Source: Glossina fuscipes (Eukaryota > Arthropoda > Insecta > Diptera > Glossinidae). Taken from it: a DNA stretch of 64,000 bases. The notes below the pieces were generated by a model. The model saw nothing but the letters and a program-made list of their open reading frames with translations, ran no database searches and was not told where the DNA came from. A program made the translations under genes and the position numbers. Of this stretch, positions 40,201-52,737 are shown piece by piece. Every line of letters starts with the position of its first letter. Position 1 is the stretch's first letter. The stretch spans positions 43,737,561 through 43,801,560 of the forward strand of contig NW_023998414.1 in assembly GCF_014805625.2 (NCBI RefSeq), given 5' to 3'.

Positions 40201-43200
40201 GGCCAAAAGAAAAACAAATTTATGAAAAATATATGTTTATATGTGTATTGAGCAGACTATGTTTTCTTTCCGACTCGTCAACAGCACTACTGACTACCTA
40301 TTGGCCTTTGGCCGATCGTCTTTGAAGTTGTCAATGAATGCGTCCACAAAGTGTGAAGAGTTAGTTATTTCGATTGTTCGATTCTATATTGTTTTAATTC
40401 TATATTGCACGCAAATGGAATCAGACAACTTTAAATGAATTGCTTGTGTGCCTTAAATGCTGTAATAAGCTTTACTGCATCTAATTGATTAATTAGCAAT
40501 TCAAAAAAGCCTTTGTTAGAACCTAAGTCTATATGTCTATATTCGCCTTATATTACATCGAAGCATGTAATATATATCATAATAATATGAATGATGTATA
40601 TTTTTATATTAATATTCTTAAAATCCCTCTTACCTTCTCGAAGCACGAAAATGCGAAAAAAACTTGTTTGATTTTTTACTTGTGACATCTCGTTGTAATT
40701 AGACAGAATACGTCTATTACTGATATCATTATATTTATAGAATTTGGCAATTCTCGATCGAGATGTGAGTGTGCTTTTTTTAATATTTAACATAATTATG
40801 TTTAATAATGCTTTCAATGCGAATCGATTATCCGGCTATTTTCAAAGAGCTCTTTACTAATCCTTACTGTAGTCAAAGTGTGTCTATAATATAGTTTGAG
40901 GCTTAATCTCTTATTAGAGAGTCAAACAATTTGGAGATTGAAATACCCCCCATGAGATGATTTTGGATTAAGGTCAAGATAACTTTCTTCTGCACTTTAC
41001 ACTTTGCACAGCTTTAACAGTATCCAAACTGATTTTAGGAAAATTGTTCGAGTTTCAAATTAAACAAAAATTAGTTTCGCCTTCTTCTTATTATAATATT
41101 TTAAACTCATTTGATATTGAAAGCAATGAGAAAGGAACAATTCAAAATAGCATTGGCGGTACAATAACTACAAATCTTTCACTTGAAATAAAGCCAAAAC
41201 TCGCACACGCTAACTAACGTCAAGAAAAAGAAAGCAATGTTTAAATGCAGAACTTTCATAATGAGCGAGCAAATATACGCTTCGCATTGCTATAAGAAGT
41301 AATATGATTGTGATTGAGAAAGCAACACTGGCTCTAAAACTTAATTAATCACCTCATCAGCAACCAATTAGGGTTAATCTTTACAACGACCACTCGAAAA
41401 AGAAAACTGAGAATTAAAAAGAAATGGGAAAAGACAAAACGGAAGCATATAAGCAAACAAACTCCCGGCACTTTACTCCAACGATAAAGAGTTAATTAGT
41501 TGAATGCCAGTAAGATTAAAACTAAAATTGAAAGTTTTTTTTATCCATCCAAATCTGAACGAATAAAAAGTCAAACTAAAGGAATAATCGGCAGGAGCAG
41601 TTATCCGTGAATGCTTGTGAAATGGAAATCTAATAATGCATCCATTATATAGGCAAAAAAATTGTGAAGGTGTGTTGTTAAATGCATAATAAATCTTGAA
41701 TACAACAACAACAATAACTGGACAACAATAAATGTCAGCTTATACATAAAGTGTGAAAAAAGTGTAGACTTGAAAGACGTATTGTTTGCCAGGAGTTAAC
41801 TTACTGTTGAAGAAAATGAACTTACTGTGTTAGCATCGTTTACAGCAAGATGAGGCCACAAGAGTAAAGGATGAAATGTTTTAAAACCATTATTGTTGTC
41901 GCTGTCGTTGTCGTTGTGGCATGTAATTTAAAGCAGGGAGCAATAATATTATATGAACATAATAGTAGAACCTGGTTGCAACGAAATTCATCCACACGCA
42001 CAATTTATCTTAAGTATAGGACATTTTGTTTTCTAGTAGAAAGATAGAGCACAACGACGTTGCAAGAGTATAGGACATGAACAACAACAAGAACGTCAAC
42101 AATCAAAATAATAATTTTGCGAAGTAAACCGTCTAAAAAAGAGTGATTTTAGCATTGAAAAATGATAAGTATTGGTAGCTGTTTCTGATATTATAAAAAC
42201 TCTTAAATCTGCTATCAGCAGTAGGATATTTTTTATGCAGGTTAGGGAATTGGATAACTGCTATTGTTGTTGCTGACGCTGCAAGTTCCACTATTATACT
42301 CATTAGCGATTGTAAACGTGTTGGTAAAACAAACGGTGCGCAAAACCATGTCGTCGTTGCATTCATAATTAGCTTTTATTATAAATTGTTCACTGATTTT
42401 CTCATTTTTCTCATACTTAATTTCAAATATTTGGTGATTTTTTTTAAATATATCCTTTTCTCAATTTTTTTAATTCTTTGTTTATCATTTTTTGCACAGT
42501 TAAAATTTCGCTGCTGAGTTGAGATGCATGTTATTAAGAGAAGTTTAACAATGTAATAGACAACAACAACCAAAGCTTTTTCTATGAATTTGTAGCATAC
42601 TGTTTGGGTTAGTTAGGCGAAAGTTTTCACTTGCAAAATTTATCTTAACATTTTTTCTAAATCATTAATTCCTTTTTTCTTATTATTTTCTGACAGATAA
42701 GGCAATCAATTTCGTATACTTTAAAGGGATCCCGATTCCATATAATCCAATCATTTTTGCAAGAAATTTAAATCAATTTTGTTTGTATCTGTTTTCCTTA
42801 GGGGTGGTGTCACACGTAATCCACACACGCACTGACACACATAAAACAAACACAAACGCACATGTATAATTTTCTACTTTTTTACATTAAATACATTGTT
42901 TCATTTAAATGTACACTTTTATTTAAAAAATATATATATTTCGTATTTGCACTATATTTTTAAACTTTTCTTTCAGAAAACAGAAAAGAAAAGCGAGATT
43001 ACACGGTTCGTCACGCGTAATTTGACCGGTACTCGTATTATCAAAGATGAATGAAAGTGAAGACTAAAACGACTAATATACCACTAAACACTATGCCATA
43101 TAACAGCCATTAATACGTACGACATCCACGCAAAGTAAATTGTATGTTTATGTTTTGCACTTATTATCATCACTAGACCCCAGAGTAAAAAACTTGGAAT

Positions 43201-44396
43201 TTCGCTCAGATCTCTCTTATGATTTTTTATGTCTAATAAATTCTCTCGCACTTCTCAACATCACTAATCTACAGAAATGCATCTCTGTTACCTATAAAAA
43301 CAAATAAGAACTAAAAAAATTGATGCTTAAAGTATTAAAAGGCTGCTACAATATATTTAAATTTATTAAATAATATATTATAAAATGCCAAATGCGCTTT
43401 TATAGTTTTGACAATCTTTTTAGAGTAATTGTTGCTTCATAACTTTTAGCTTTTGTATATGTAAACAGCCCTATATTCCCCATATCCACATAATCAAGTG
43501 CTCTCTTTTCCACATATAGAAAAAGAATTTGGTGTTTCTAAACCCTAAACCTAAAACAGCTGTTTACACATTTATATAAACTTCTTACGGTTTGTTTTTC
43601 TTTTGTTCACCATGGAAGATGAGCTTTTGTCGCAATACTTTTTATGAAAACATAAGGAATAAATATGCAAAACTATGGATAAATGAAAATTAAACATTAA
43701 AAGCGTTTCTGTATTTCCATGTCAAAAACAATTTTATACTATTCCATTGCTCTCCCTAAATGAAAAATGCAAAATCCTAAAATAAAAATATCAATGCAAA
43801 ATTATAGACAAACTAATATCAGCCTTAGCCAAAGAAATACAACGATAAACACGAATTTTAAACAAACACTCTTCGGGAATTATTATTGTTAATAGTTTCC
43901 GTATTCTTTAAAATTTATTATAACAAAGTGCTTTACTAACATATCTCTTCATTTTATTCTTTTCTCTCCTAAATATTAAGTCAAAAAATATCTGAGAGAA
44001 TTATTTTTGTGCTGTTCCGTATCGCTAAAAATATGCTTCTAACTCTGTACTTCTGTATGCAAACGTGAGCAGAACATACAAAAGCTACTACATTTTCTTC
44101 TGAACATAAAACAGGCGCTTATGCGAATTTTTAATCTTATATCATATAAAATTATATATGCGATTTTACCTTAAATGCTCACCAAAACATAAATGATTTT
44201 TAGAACGGTACTATTAATAGAACGCTTCTAAGAAACATTGAAGAGAAAAAAAAGAGAATAACAGTCAAATGAAGTGCTCTCTGTGTTACCAAATGAAAAC
44301 GAAGAATAATAAGAATTTGAGGATGTTTACAGGTAAAACAATTTATCGTCATTTATTTAGTGCTTATCCGGGGAAAGCATATTAATTAAATAATAA
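37300..44396. other. Gene-poor spacer up to the SMYD3 gene
   Basis: AT-rich, with AACAAC-rich stretches near 41.7-42.1 kb and repeat B copy 2. A segment at 38290-38570 is rich in Asp/Glu codons across one stop (LEQLREGLSLTKSFVSADEC) and could be a transposase N-terminal remnant; unassigned. No other gene seen. Confidence 0.4.
39930..40184 (+). repeat. Dispersed repeat B, copy 2
   Basis: Same orientation and box order as 23090-23372. It includes TGCGACCTGTAGATTGAACA, three GGACAGAC units at about 40060-40084 and a tail TATAAGGTATAAAAA. The two copies are clearly diverged. Confidence 0.5.
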
Positions 44397-46498
44397 ATGC
44401 CATCGCATAGAATATTTTCACCGCTTTTGATAAAACAATTTGAAACTTTAACTTTAAAATCCCAACAAGGCAGCAATAATCAATGTAAAGTTAAAGGCAG
44501 AATGAAGTCAACGCAGCCCAAAGCAATCAAACGAGGTGAACGTATACTAACCGAAAAGCCTTTCGCCTATGTCTTAAAATCAAAATATCGGAAGGAACGA
44601 TGTGACAACTGCTTGAATCAGTAAGCATTCAGGTTATTCGTTAGGCTGTAACATTGCAATAATTTCTTCTATTTTTTTATTTCTGTTATTATTCGCATAA
44701 TAGAAACAAAGTAATGAAATGTTCGAATTGTAATTATGTATATTATTGTAATCGAGCTTGTCAAATGCAGGCCTGGCCGTTGCATAAAATCGAATGTCCA
44801 ATGTTAAAACGTATTTTTCCTCGTATTGTTCCGGACGCCGCCCGCATGCTATGCCGTTTGATAATTAGACTTGACAACGGCGGTGATTTAATCAGAGGCT
44901 ATTGCACGCCAACTTGCTATCGGAAATTTAGAGATTTAATGTCTCGTAAGTTGATGGTTGCTCCTGCTCACAATATATACACGAAAAATTGATTCAATCT
45001 CATTATAGATTATCAAGAAATTAAGCATGATCCCAAGCGTGTAGAGCATTTGGAATCATTATACGTTATATTAAATGAAATGATGCAAAATGATACAGTT
45101 TTACCAAATCCAGCGGAATTGCTAGGCATACATGGTCGGGTAGGTAATTGCATAAAAAATAATGGATCGTAAAAAACATTTTTAATTCTATAAAGTTTTT
45201 ACGGCAACTTTTGTTAGCCTGGCGCACGGAAATTTTCAGTTATTTTTGTTTTTTTTTTTTTTTTGTTTCTCTTTTTGGCAAAAGTCCAACTGGTAAAAAA
45301 GAAAAAGTACGATTTTTTTTAGAGGCACCTAAGCAATCTCTCTGCTATTTGAATTTATGTGGCTCTTGTCGTGTTTCTTAACATAAGTCAAAGGTTTTGC
45401 TCTATATGTCGCGTTTGGCGTTCAAGTAATTTAGAGAATTTTTCTCGTCTTTCTTTAAAGTTGATAACAAATGGTTTTAATATACTTGACGCTGAAATGA
45501 ATTCCATAGCTACTGCCATATATTTAGGTGTCTCGATAACAGATCACAGTTGCAAACCTAATGCAGTGGCTACTTTTGAGGGCACTACTCTACACATTCA
45601 CGCCATCGAAGATATGGAATGTTTGGATTGGTCCAAGGTAATTCAAATATGTTCAATAAAGTGTCTAAATTCAACAAAGTTCTCTAATCATCCGTAGATT
45701 TTCATTAGTTACATAGATCTACTGAACACGCCAGCACAGCGGCGCAGTGATTTAAAGGAAAATTATTATTTTTGGTGTGTATGCAGTAAATGCATTGATC
45801 CTCAGGAAACTGTGGAAATGCAAGCAGCAAAGTGCCCCAATGCGAAATGCTCAGCGCCTCTCGACATCACATTAAACAATTGCTTGTATTGCGATGCTGG
45901 CGTAAGTCCACGGTACCGTAACGCCTATCAAGAAGCTATAAATTTAACAAAAAATCATTTGGAAAACATGAAAGATGTAGCATGTTAGTACGGTCAATTA
46001 GTACATTTTTGCTACGTATTATCTAACTATTGTACAAAATTTCCTGTTTCTATATTTAACAGATTTAGATGTTTGTAAAATTTGTCTAAAGAAACACAAA
46101 GAATTTGTACATTCTCTTAATGTTTGGCATGTCAAGATATTGGATGCTGCTTTCGAAGCCGCCATTGCAGTGAACAAGTGGGGTGAAGCCTTAGAATTCG
46201 GCAAGCAACTTTTACCTGGTTTTCGGTAAACACACGATATTGTATTGAATAGGACCTTTTAAATTTGTTTGCCTTGTTCCCTTTTAGAAAATATTACGGC
46301 GATTGGAATCCTTTATTAGGTCTGCTGTACATGAAATTGGCGAAAATACAATTGTATGAAAATTTTCTCAAAGAAGCCATTTACAATTTTCAGGAAGCAA
46401 AAAAAATTTTAGACGTTACGCACGGTCCCGACCATTCATTATTACAAACACAATTACAGCCACTATTATTGCAAGCTATAGCTGACAATTCTGCTTAA
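44397..46498 (+). CDS. SMYD3-like SET and MYND domain lysine methyltransferase (Drosophila buzidau type)
   Basis: Seven exons join in frame to a 477-residue protein: 44397-44620, 44704-44945, 45009-45139, 45461-45637, 45698-45983, 46063-46225, 46288-46498. All introns are GT..AG and phases agree. TAA directly precedes the ATG. The MYND zinc finger has all eight ligands: C69, C72, C81, C84, C90, C94, H102, C106. The SET core follows (NGFNILDAEMNS, about 203-214), with the SAM-pocket motif as TDHSCKPN (226-233), catalytic Tyr in FISYID (Y263), and post-SET cysteines C285, C287, C290 that pair with C230. The C-terminus is a helical TPR-like domain ending near VTHGPDHSLL, as in SMYD3. Family members methylate lysines on histone and cytoplasmic substrates using SAM. 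Odd: Asp replaces the usual Asn of NHSC, and there is about a 45-residue N-terminal extension. AATAAA signals lie about 25 bp after the stop. The exon 3/4 junction is the least certain; another acceptor before 45461 would also stay open. Confidence 0.88.
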
Positions 46499-46607
46499 TT
46501 TCACCAAAATTGTGTTAATGTAAATAAATAAAATCTCTTTGAGAAGTGATAATTGAGTTGTGGAGGAAGGACGTAATAGTCCGCGAATATTTCCTAATTA
46601 AAACTAA

Positions 46608-46794
46608 GATCAGGTTTGTTGCAGACATCGGGTGAAATGGTGCCCAATGAAAATTATATTATAAGCAAGAAACGAATATTTCAGTTTGGTCCTTATTTGA
46701 TACGAACGAGCGAACGATTAATAACGCTTCCAGAAGGAGACATGGACAGACGTAATGGAAATAAGGTCTACGGAGTAACGTTTTATATTTGGTA
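46608..46794 (+). other. Unassigned open frame, about 62 codons, starting no later than an internal ATG
   Basis: One frame is open from just after a TAA at about 46598 to TAA at 46792-46794. It includes an ATG with the reading MVPNENYIISKK and later RIFQFGPYLIRTSERL. It sits about 110 bp after the SMYD3 stop, on the same strand. Composition is less AT-biased than the flanks. It may be a decayed exon, a transposon piece or chance; I recognise no domain. Confidence 0.2.
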
Positions 46795-47495
46795 AAAGAA
46801 TTTAAAAAAAGCTAACGAAACCTTTCTTAACAAATTCAAAGTGTAATTTAAAAACACAAACTTTTTGCATTTCATTTGGTTTTGGTAGGAGCAAAGCATG
46901 TTATATAAAATTGAGTTCTTGTCACAGATCTCTGGCAAGCATTAAATTTTAAATTCACATATAAAAGTAAAAAGTGAACAAATGCAAAGAAAATTTCATG
47001 TTAATAGGAGTACTGTGCAACGGTGTGTCCGGTAAGTACCAAAGTATCAAAAGGGACGTGGCAAGTAAATGACATATAACTTAAAAATTGCGATCGACTT
47101 CGGAGCCCATCGTTGTAACACAGTATTTCTGCATTGCTCATTGGACTCCTCGTCATTACATAATTTAATTCTTTATAGGAATTCTTTACAGAGATTTAAA
47201 TTTGCTAGTTTTGACAGCTGCCACCTACATTTATAGCGAGTTGTAGAAGTGCTGTTGATCTGGTAGGAATCCATATTTTATTTTTTATTGTCAAAATTAA
47301 ATCTTGTTTTTTAAAACGTGAAATTTCCGTAAAATGTGATGTACGCCTACGTTAAGGAGAAAAGGATCAAAAAGATTGAAAGTTTGCAAAGGGAGCGAAA
47401 TAATTGCCGACGCAGATTTAGTCATTTTTTAAGTAAAAACTATTGAGAACGTCTTTGCAGATTTATATCTACATACTTCTAAATTTAATTTGCAG

Positions 47496-47609
47496 AAACT
47501 TTTTCATTCATTAGAAAATATCGAAGGCAATCTCTGCGAAGCTGAACGGTACACATACATGAGCACTCGTCAAGATTATGAAAACGTAACCTATAATCAG
47601 TACATGTTG
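47496..47609 (+). other. Candidate orphan internal exon, 38 codons, possible p24/TMED-like heptad segment
   Basis: The stretch lies between a good acceptor (TTAATTTGCAG) and a GTATGC donor, has 114 bases and phase 0 at both ends, and is open. It encodes a charged helical segment (KLFHSLENIEGNL, then an E/R/Y-rich run). The spacing of L-x-x-I-E with aromatic and basic residues loosely recalls the coiled coil that precedes the membrane anchor in p24 cargo receptors. No GOLD domain exon or membrane segment was found beside it, so this could equally be chance or a gene remnant. Confidence 0.22.
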
Positions 47610-47699
47610 GTATGCTCTTTCTCCCTTTTTGTTATGTGGCCAAAGTATTCCATTTTTTCACATCTCATGGGATTTGAAATTTAATGTTCAGTTTTGCAT

Positions 47700-50480
47700 T
47701 TATACCAAGAAGTCTCTGCAGAGACTGTAAAAAGCAAAACTAAAGTTTTCCGACTTCATTAAAATTTTTATACGCAATTTAGGGATAGAATTACTAATCG
47801 CCTTCCGCAATCTCTTTTCTCTTGTAAATTAAGGGTGCTTTCCATTTGTCGCATTTTTTTCAAATTGCTTCGAACGAAGATTCTTTTTTTTTTTTTTTTT
47901 TTTTGGTATGTTGAACAGAGATGGACTAAGCTAATAGATTTGTGGCTTATATGTCCAAACGAAGATTCTTTGCCGCATTTCGAAAATCGAACATTGTTTA
48001 TTCACAGAGGATATCCATATTTTAATAAAAGATAAGAGTAACGCGATAATCATCAAACTCTTAGGCGCTATCGGGAAAAATATTTGAAGCTGGGCCAACT
48101 CCTCTAGTCAAAAATGAAAAAAGTTACATATTTGTAGAAAACATTTCGATGATGCTTATAAATACCTTAGGGGGCTGACACAACGACGCATTGATCATAT
48201 TTTCAGGTTGGGAATTTAACTTTGCTGACTTTTCACAAGACTTTATAGGGATTGACAAGCCATATGTTTTCGCATATGTACAACAATTACACCAAAAAAG
48301 AAAAAACAAGAAGAAACATTGATCGTTTCTGTTAAATTTTAAAGTTATTTACTTAACTTATGTTTATCTTACACTTACATGTTTTCATAATCTGTGATTT
48401 GCAATTTTGGTTTATACCATGCGTTATTCTGTAAGAAATGAACACAAGCGCTAAACACCATTTTTTTTTAGAGTTGAGATTATGCTATTAAAAAGTTATA
48501 AATGGTAATTTCCAATTTGTGGTACAATTAATTCACAAAAAGCCTCTTCAGCAGCCTATGAAGATTAACAAAATTGTTATTTTTTATATACTTGTAGTTT
48601 ATGTTTTCGGAAATCTCGTTATTTTTGGTTTTAAAACCGTATGTTTCTGTTTATATTTTTCTGTAAAACCATATGGTATCGCGACCCGTTGTACTTACCA
48701 CTTGGAAGTTTTTAACTCAAAAACAAAAATAACGCCTCAGAGTTACATAATGTAATATGGAGTATACAATTAGTTAAATTGCTTTTAAATGTGAAATAAG
48801 CTCGTTATTCCTATTTTCAGGATGGGCAGACTTGCTTTGTATGTTGAACTATGTATTTTTCACTATTTCTTTTCTTTTAACGCAGTAAAGAATTCTATTG
48901 GTTTTTCTAAATTTCTCAGTAAAATTATGGGGGTTTTCCTTTTCAGTATTTGGATTGGAAGTCATTGTCCTTAACAAAGCTGTTAGCGTTTTGGCCGTTG
49001 TCAGAAAATAATTTGTCTCCATACAAAGAAAACTTATGAAGAGCCATATCATAATAGTTGGTCTAATTTAGAGAAACACTTTTCTTATGCAAAGGTTGGA
49101 ATATTACCATGTTCATGAGTAGCGCCAACAACAATGCCACAATTATCATCAGCGACTATCACACTGCTGCAGCTTTGTCCAGATTCGTGTGGATGGGGCT
49201 TAACAGCGGCCTTCGGCGAGATGCATCTGCATTAAGTGCACTTTCGACTGTCCATCTTTCTCGGGATAGCCTTTTATTAGAAGTTTACTTGTCTTGTGCT
49301 AATAGAATCCCAGCGTAAGTCCTCACAAAATAGTAAGGCAGCTCATGTTAATACCTGTGATAACTATAGTTTCAGGCAGCTCTAGTCGATTCGGACTAAG
49401 CGTCGCCCAAACTTCGAGCGGCACATAATGCCAACGACATTTTAGGACCCGTACGCTCTACTGTGAATTATAGTAAAATTATAGTTCGCATCACACACTG
49501 CAGAAAAGACAAGTGAGTGCGTATCTGAAAGAACAAATTATTATGAAATGTTTGTGACGTTTTAGCGTAGCAACAGGCTACCTTTGACGCACAATATTAA
49601 TGTGTTTTCCATCTATAGTGTCTACGCAGCGTGGAAGATTCCAAATATTGTCGAAACCATTCCCCGCGGATTTCCTTTCTGAACTGTTCAACCAACCTAA
49701 ATAAAACGGAGCTAGAACATTCCATAAGTTCAGCGATGTTTCCTAAATAATGGACTGCACTGCAGACGCTCCCATTATGAGTGCTAATTATCTGACACAT
49801 AACCCATGAATCAACAAGCAACACAAGATAAATGTTTTTTGAATTTCAATTATAACAAAAGAGAGCTGTACATTAGTGTCAAGAACAATTTGCACTTCGT
49901 AGATATAGATGATGTGTACGAAGATTTCGTTCGCACCTTATCCGTCATATTTAGGAGAAGATCAAATATTTCCGAATTCATGCGAACATTCATTTTAGAA
50001 TGCTCGATGTGAATATAATACGTATGATCGAAAGCGGTCGCAAATAATCCAGTATTGCTTTTTATGGCGGTGACGATAATGCTCCCACATCATTCCTACT
50101 GTCACAATTCAAATAATTATATCGTAGCTATCCATTTTCTTTTATCCTTTGAACATTCGCTTATAGACCTATTAAAAGTTGCTAATTCTTTGTATTACAT
50201 TATTAACCATAGTTTGAATTTACAGGAATCATCATCTTCTGCTTGCAAAAAATATCTTTTTTCCTCATTTTCGTGTTTTGCTTCAACAAGCTTGTTTAAG
50301 CAACGCATGCAAAGTGTATGTTTATCGATGTTGCATTATGCGTTGGTTACTGTGACAGTCAAATATTGTGTTTGCGCTTTAGTCGCTAATTTTTGCTGCA
50401 TTTGTAAACTTTATTTACGGCATATTCATGTAGAATAATACCGCAATTGTTAGAGTATTCCTTTTTTTCTCATTAACCGT
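47700..50480. other. Spacer between SMYD3 and Torsin
   Basis: Several 60-127-codon frames lie here on both strands. None shows a domain or a consistent pair of splice sites. The frame at 50055-50438 is hydrophobic and Cys-rich and ends just before Torsin, but lacks any recognised motif. Confidence 0.35.
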
Positions 50481-50481
50481 G

Positions 50482-51633
50482 ATGACTTATATTTTATTAT
50501 ATTCAACACTGCTCTCGTTAATTTCGCATTCATTAGCACTATTTGATCCTATAACAATCGGTGCCGGTGCTGCGGCCTTAATAGGAGTGTGGAAGTCTGA
50601 TTTTTTGAAGGATCAAACTTATTGCAGATATGCAGAATGCTGTAATGATCGCAGCATACCTGCAAATGTGTATGGTACGTAGCGATAAATAACTACTGAT
50701 ATCCCTAAGTCTAACAAACACATCATATTTTAAAGAATTGAAAACTAAACTGGCGAATTTATACGGTCAACACATTGTCAAACAACAGTTAATAGCCGCT
50801 TTGGCGAGTCACTTAGAAAAGGGACGGGAAACACGAAAGTCACTTGTAATTAGTTTTCATGGCACACCTGGCACCGGGAAGAATATGGTCGCCGATATGA
50901 TAGCGAATAGTATATATGCTGAAGGTTTACGGAGCCAATTTGTACATAAGTTCATGGGTCGTGCGGGTTACTCAACAGGTGGGAATCCAGCTTCTTACGG
51001 TGCCCACATTCACCGTACGGTTATAGACGCTCTTAGACAATGTCCACGTTCTCTGTTCATATTTGATGAAGTAGATAAAATGCCAAAGGGAGCTTTTGAA
51101 GCTCTAACCTCAATCGTTGATTACAGAAGCATCGCAAACGGGGTGGACTTCTCGCAAGCTATTTATATATTTCTCTCAAATACAGCCGGAGTTGAAATAT
51201 CCACTCATTTAGGAAACTTACTCGTCAAAGGTATTTTGCGTGAAAATACCAAATTGGGGGACTTCGAAAGCATTTTGGAAAGAGCTGCCTACAACTTGGA
51301 CGGTGGTTTAAGTAAAAGCAGTCTCATCGAAGCGCATGCTATTGATCACTTCATACCATTTCTACCTTTAGAAAAATCCCACATTTATAAATGCCTGAAC
51401 GCCGAATTTGCTCGTTATTTTATGTATCCGGAAGTAAAAGTATTAGAGTAAGTCGCAAAGGGAGCCTGGTTTGCTAATAAAATCGCTTCGTCTAACATTT
51501 TTTTCTGATTTGTAGCGAAATTGTGGAAAGCGTTGTTACTTTTGATCCTATTCACGGCGTGTTCGCTAAATCCGGCTGTAAGAAACTGGATAAAAAAGTG
51601 GCGGTAATTGCTTATCAGCATAGGCGTTCGTAA
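50482..51633 (+). CDS. Torsin: Torsin family AAA+ ATPase
   Basis: Three exons (50482-50674, 50736-51447, 51516-51633) give 340 residues, the length I recall for Drosophila Torsin. I chose ATG 50482; the GTG one codon earlier is unlikely as a start. Residues 1-20 form a signal peptide, followed by a short hydrophobic stretch (about 24-37). A Cys pair (ECC, 52-54) comes next, then an IP motif and YGQH (74-77) typical of torsins. The Walker A is GTPGTGKN (107-114), the Walker B FIFDEVDK (172-179), and the sensor 1 region FLSN. The C-terminal KSGCKKL carries the GCK sensor II motif of the family. Torsins act in the ER and perinuclear lumen and need LAP1/LULL1-type partners to hydrolyse ATP; in flies Torsin affects lipid metabolism and nuclear envelope transport. 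It converges with mRpL30, whose stop is 88 bp away. The plus-strand AATAAA is at 51703-51708. Confidence 0.92.
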
Positions 51634-51690
51634 ACAAAGAAAAAAATGTGCATTTTAATTTTTTGTATTGAACAAAGGTTCATTTTAAAT

Positions 51691-51710
51691 ATTTTATTGC
51701 TTAATAAATT
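51691..51710. terminator. Opposed poly(A) signals of the convergent Torsin and mRpL30 genes
   Basis: The plus strand carries AATAAA at 51703-51708, after the Torsin stop. The minus strand carries AATAAA at 51698-51693, after the mRpL30 stop. The two signals face each other within the 88-bp gap between stop codons. Confidence 0.6.
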
Positions 51711-51721
51711 CTTTACTGCTT

Positions 51722-52318
51722 TTACCAGGGGTTTAACCATTTCAAGCGTGCATCTTTTCTCAAAAGTTCGGTATCCAGGCGTTTAACATCCTTTTCAAAG
51801 CTTTCTAATGCTTCAATTCTCTCGTCTACTGGTCCAATATCTTTGGTAACAATGCATTCCCCATTTTCTTTTAAAAAAGTGTGATTGATATCATGTTCTT
51901 TTGGTTCACCATATGGAAATGTTATAGGTGTTACTTTCACCAAATGTTTAATTTTCCATAGCCGGGCATTAATTTCAGGTATATTCTTAACTACAGTGAA
52001 ATCACTTTGCTTTCCATCCAAGCCTAACTCGTTCAATAAGCGTTTCTCCCAATAAGGATTACCTTTCACAGGTTTAATGCGTTGTACACGAAACAATTTG
52101 GCGGGTACTACAGCAGGATCTTGATGATCTGCCGTGCTAATTAAAGAAAGTGAGAAATAAAAAACTAATTTTCGTATAAATAAAACTGACCGTGGATAAT
52201 AGTAAATATTTCCATATTTTACTCCGTTGTTATAAAGGTATTTTTTGTTATGTTTGCTGTAATGGCGTACAACATTGAAATCTATTTGATTAAATTTGGT
52301 TATAAAGTTGTGAAACAT
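51722..52318 (-). CDS. mRpL30: Mitochondrial large-subunit ribosomal protein uL30m
   Basis: Exon 1 is complement 52191-52318 and exon 2 complement 51722-52136. The 54-bp intron starts GTCAGT and ends TTTAATTAG, and phase 2/1 joins cleanly to give 180 residues. Without removing the intron the frame also stays open and would insert a hydrophobic stretch, so the unspliced reading is misleading. The N-terminus is rich in Lys, Asn and Tyr with few acidic residues, which fits a mitochondrial targeting region. The body carries AKLFRVQRIKP, then GNPYWEKRLLNELGL, a late KIKHLVKVTPI and a C-terminal KWLNPW, the pattern of metazoan L30m. It acts in the mitoribosome large subunit. Its AATAAA on the minus strand (51693-51698) and Torsin's signal lie within 16 bp of each other, so the two mRNAs probably overlap at their 3' ends. 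Confidence 0.85.
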   Translation of the reverse strand: MFHNFITKFNQIDFNVVRHYSKHNKKYLYNNGVKYGNIYYYPRSVLFIRKLVFYFSLSLISTADHQDPAVVPAKLFRVQRIKPVKGNPYWEKRLLNELGLDGKQSDFTVVKNIPEINARLWKIKHLVKVTPITFPYGEPKEHDINHTFLKENGECIVTKDIGPVDERIEALESFEKDVKRLDTELLRKDARLKWLNPW

Positions 52319-52737
52319 TATAACTCTCTTATTTCATATGTGAAAAATTCTTCTTCTTGAACGTTGATGACGTTAACAAGAGATGAAGAATGAGTTGAAC
52401 AGAGAACCCTCAAGCGCCAAACACAATGACTGCATTTTACATAATGCGTAACCCGAAATCAGTAAAACCTTCAGGTTGCATGCGCTGCTAACGAAAAATC
52501 ATATGGTTAGCGTGTTTCTGCACAAAGGTTAACGAAGTGCAAAAATAGTAAAACGAAAAATTTCTTTGAACAAAGACTTTTAAAGCAAAATGGAACAAAA
52601 AAATAAAAAAAATGTTTTCGGAAGCAAATTTGCTTCAAATATAAACCATTATTACGTTTTGTTTCCGCGTCAAAAGTGACGCACGTAGAAATTTTAAAAA
52701 TTTGCCTTCGCACACAACGCATCTACATGTAAAAATA

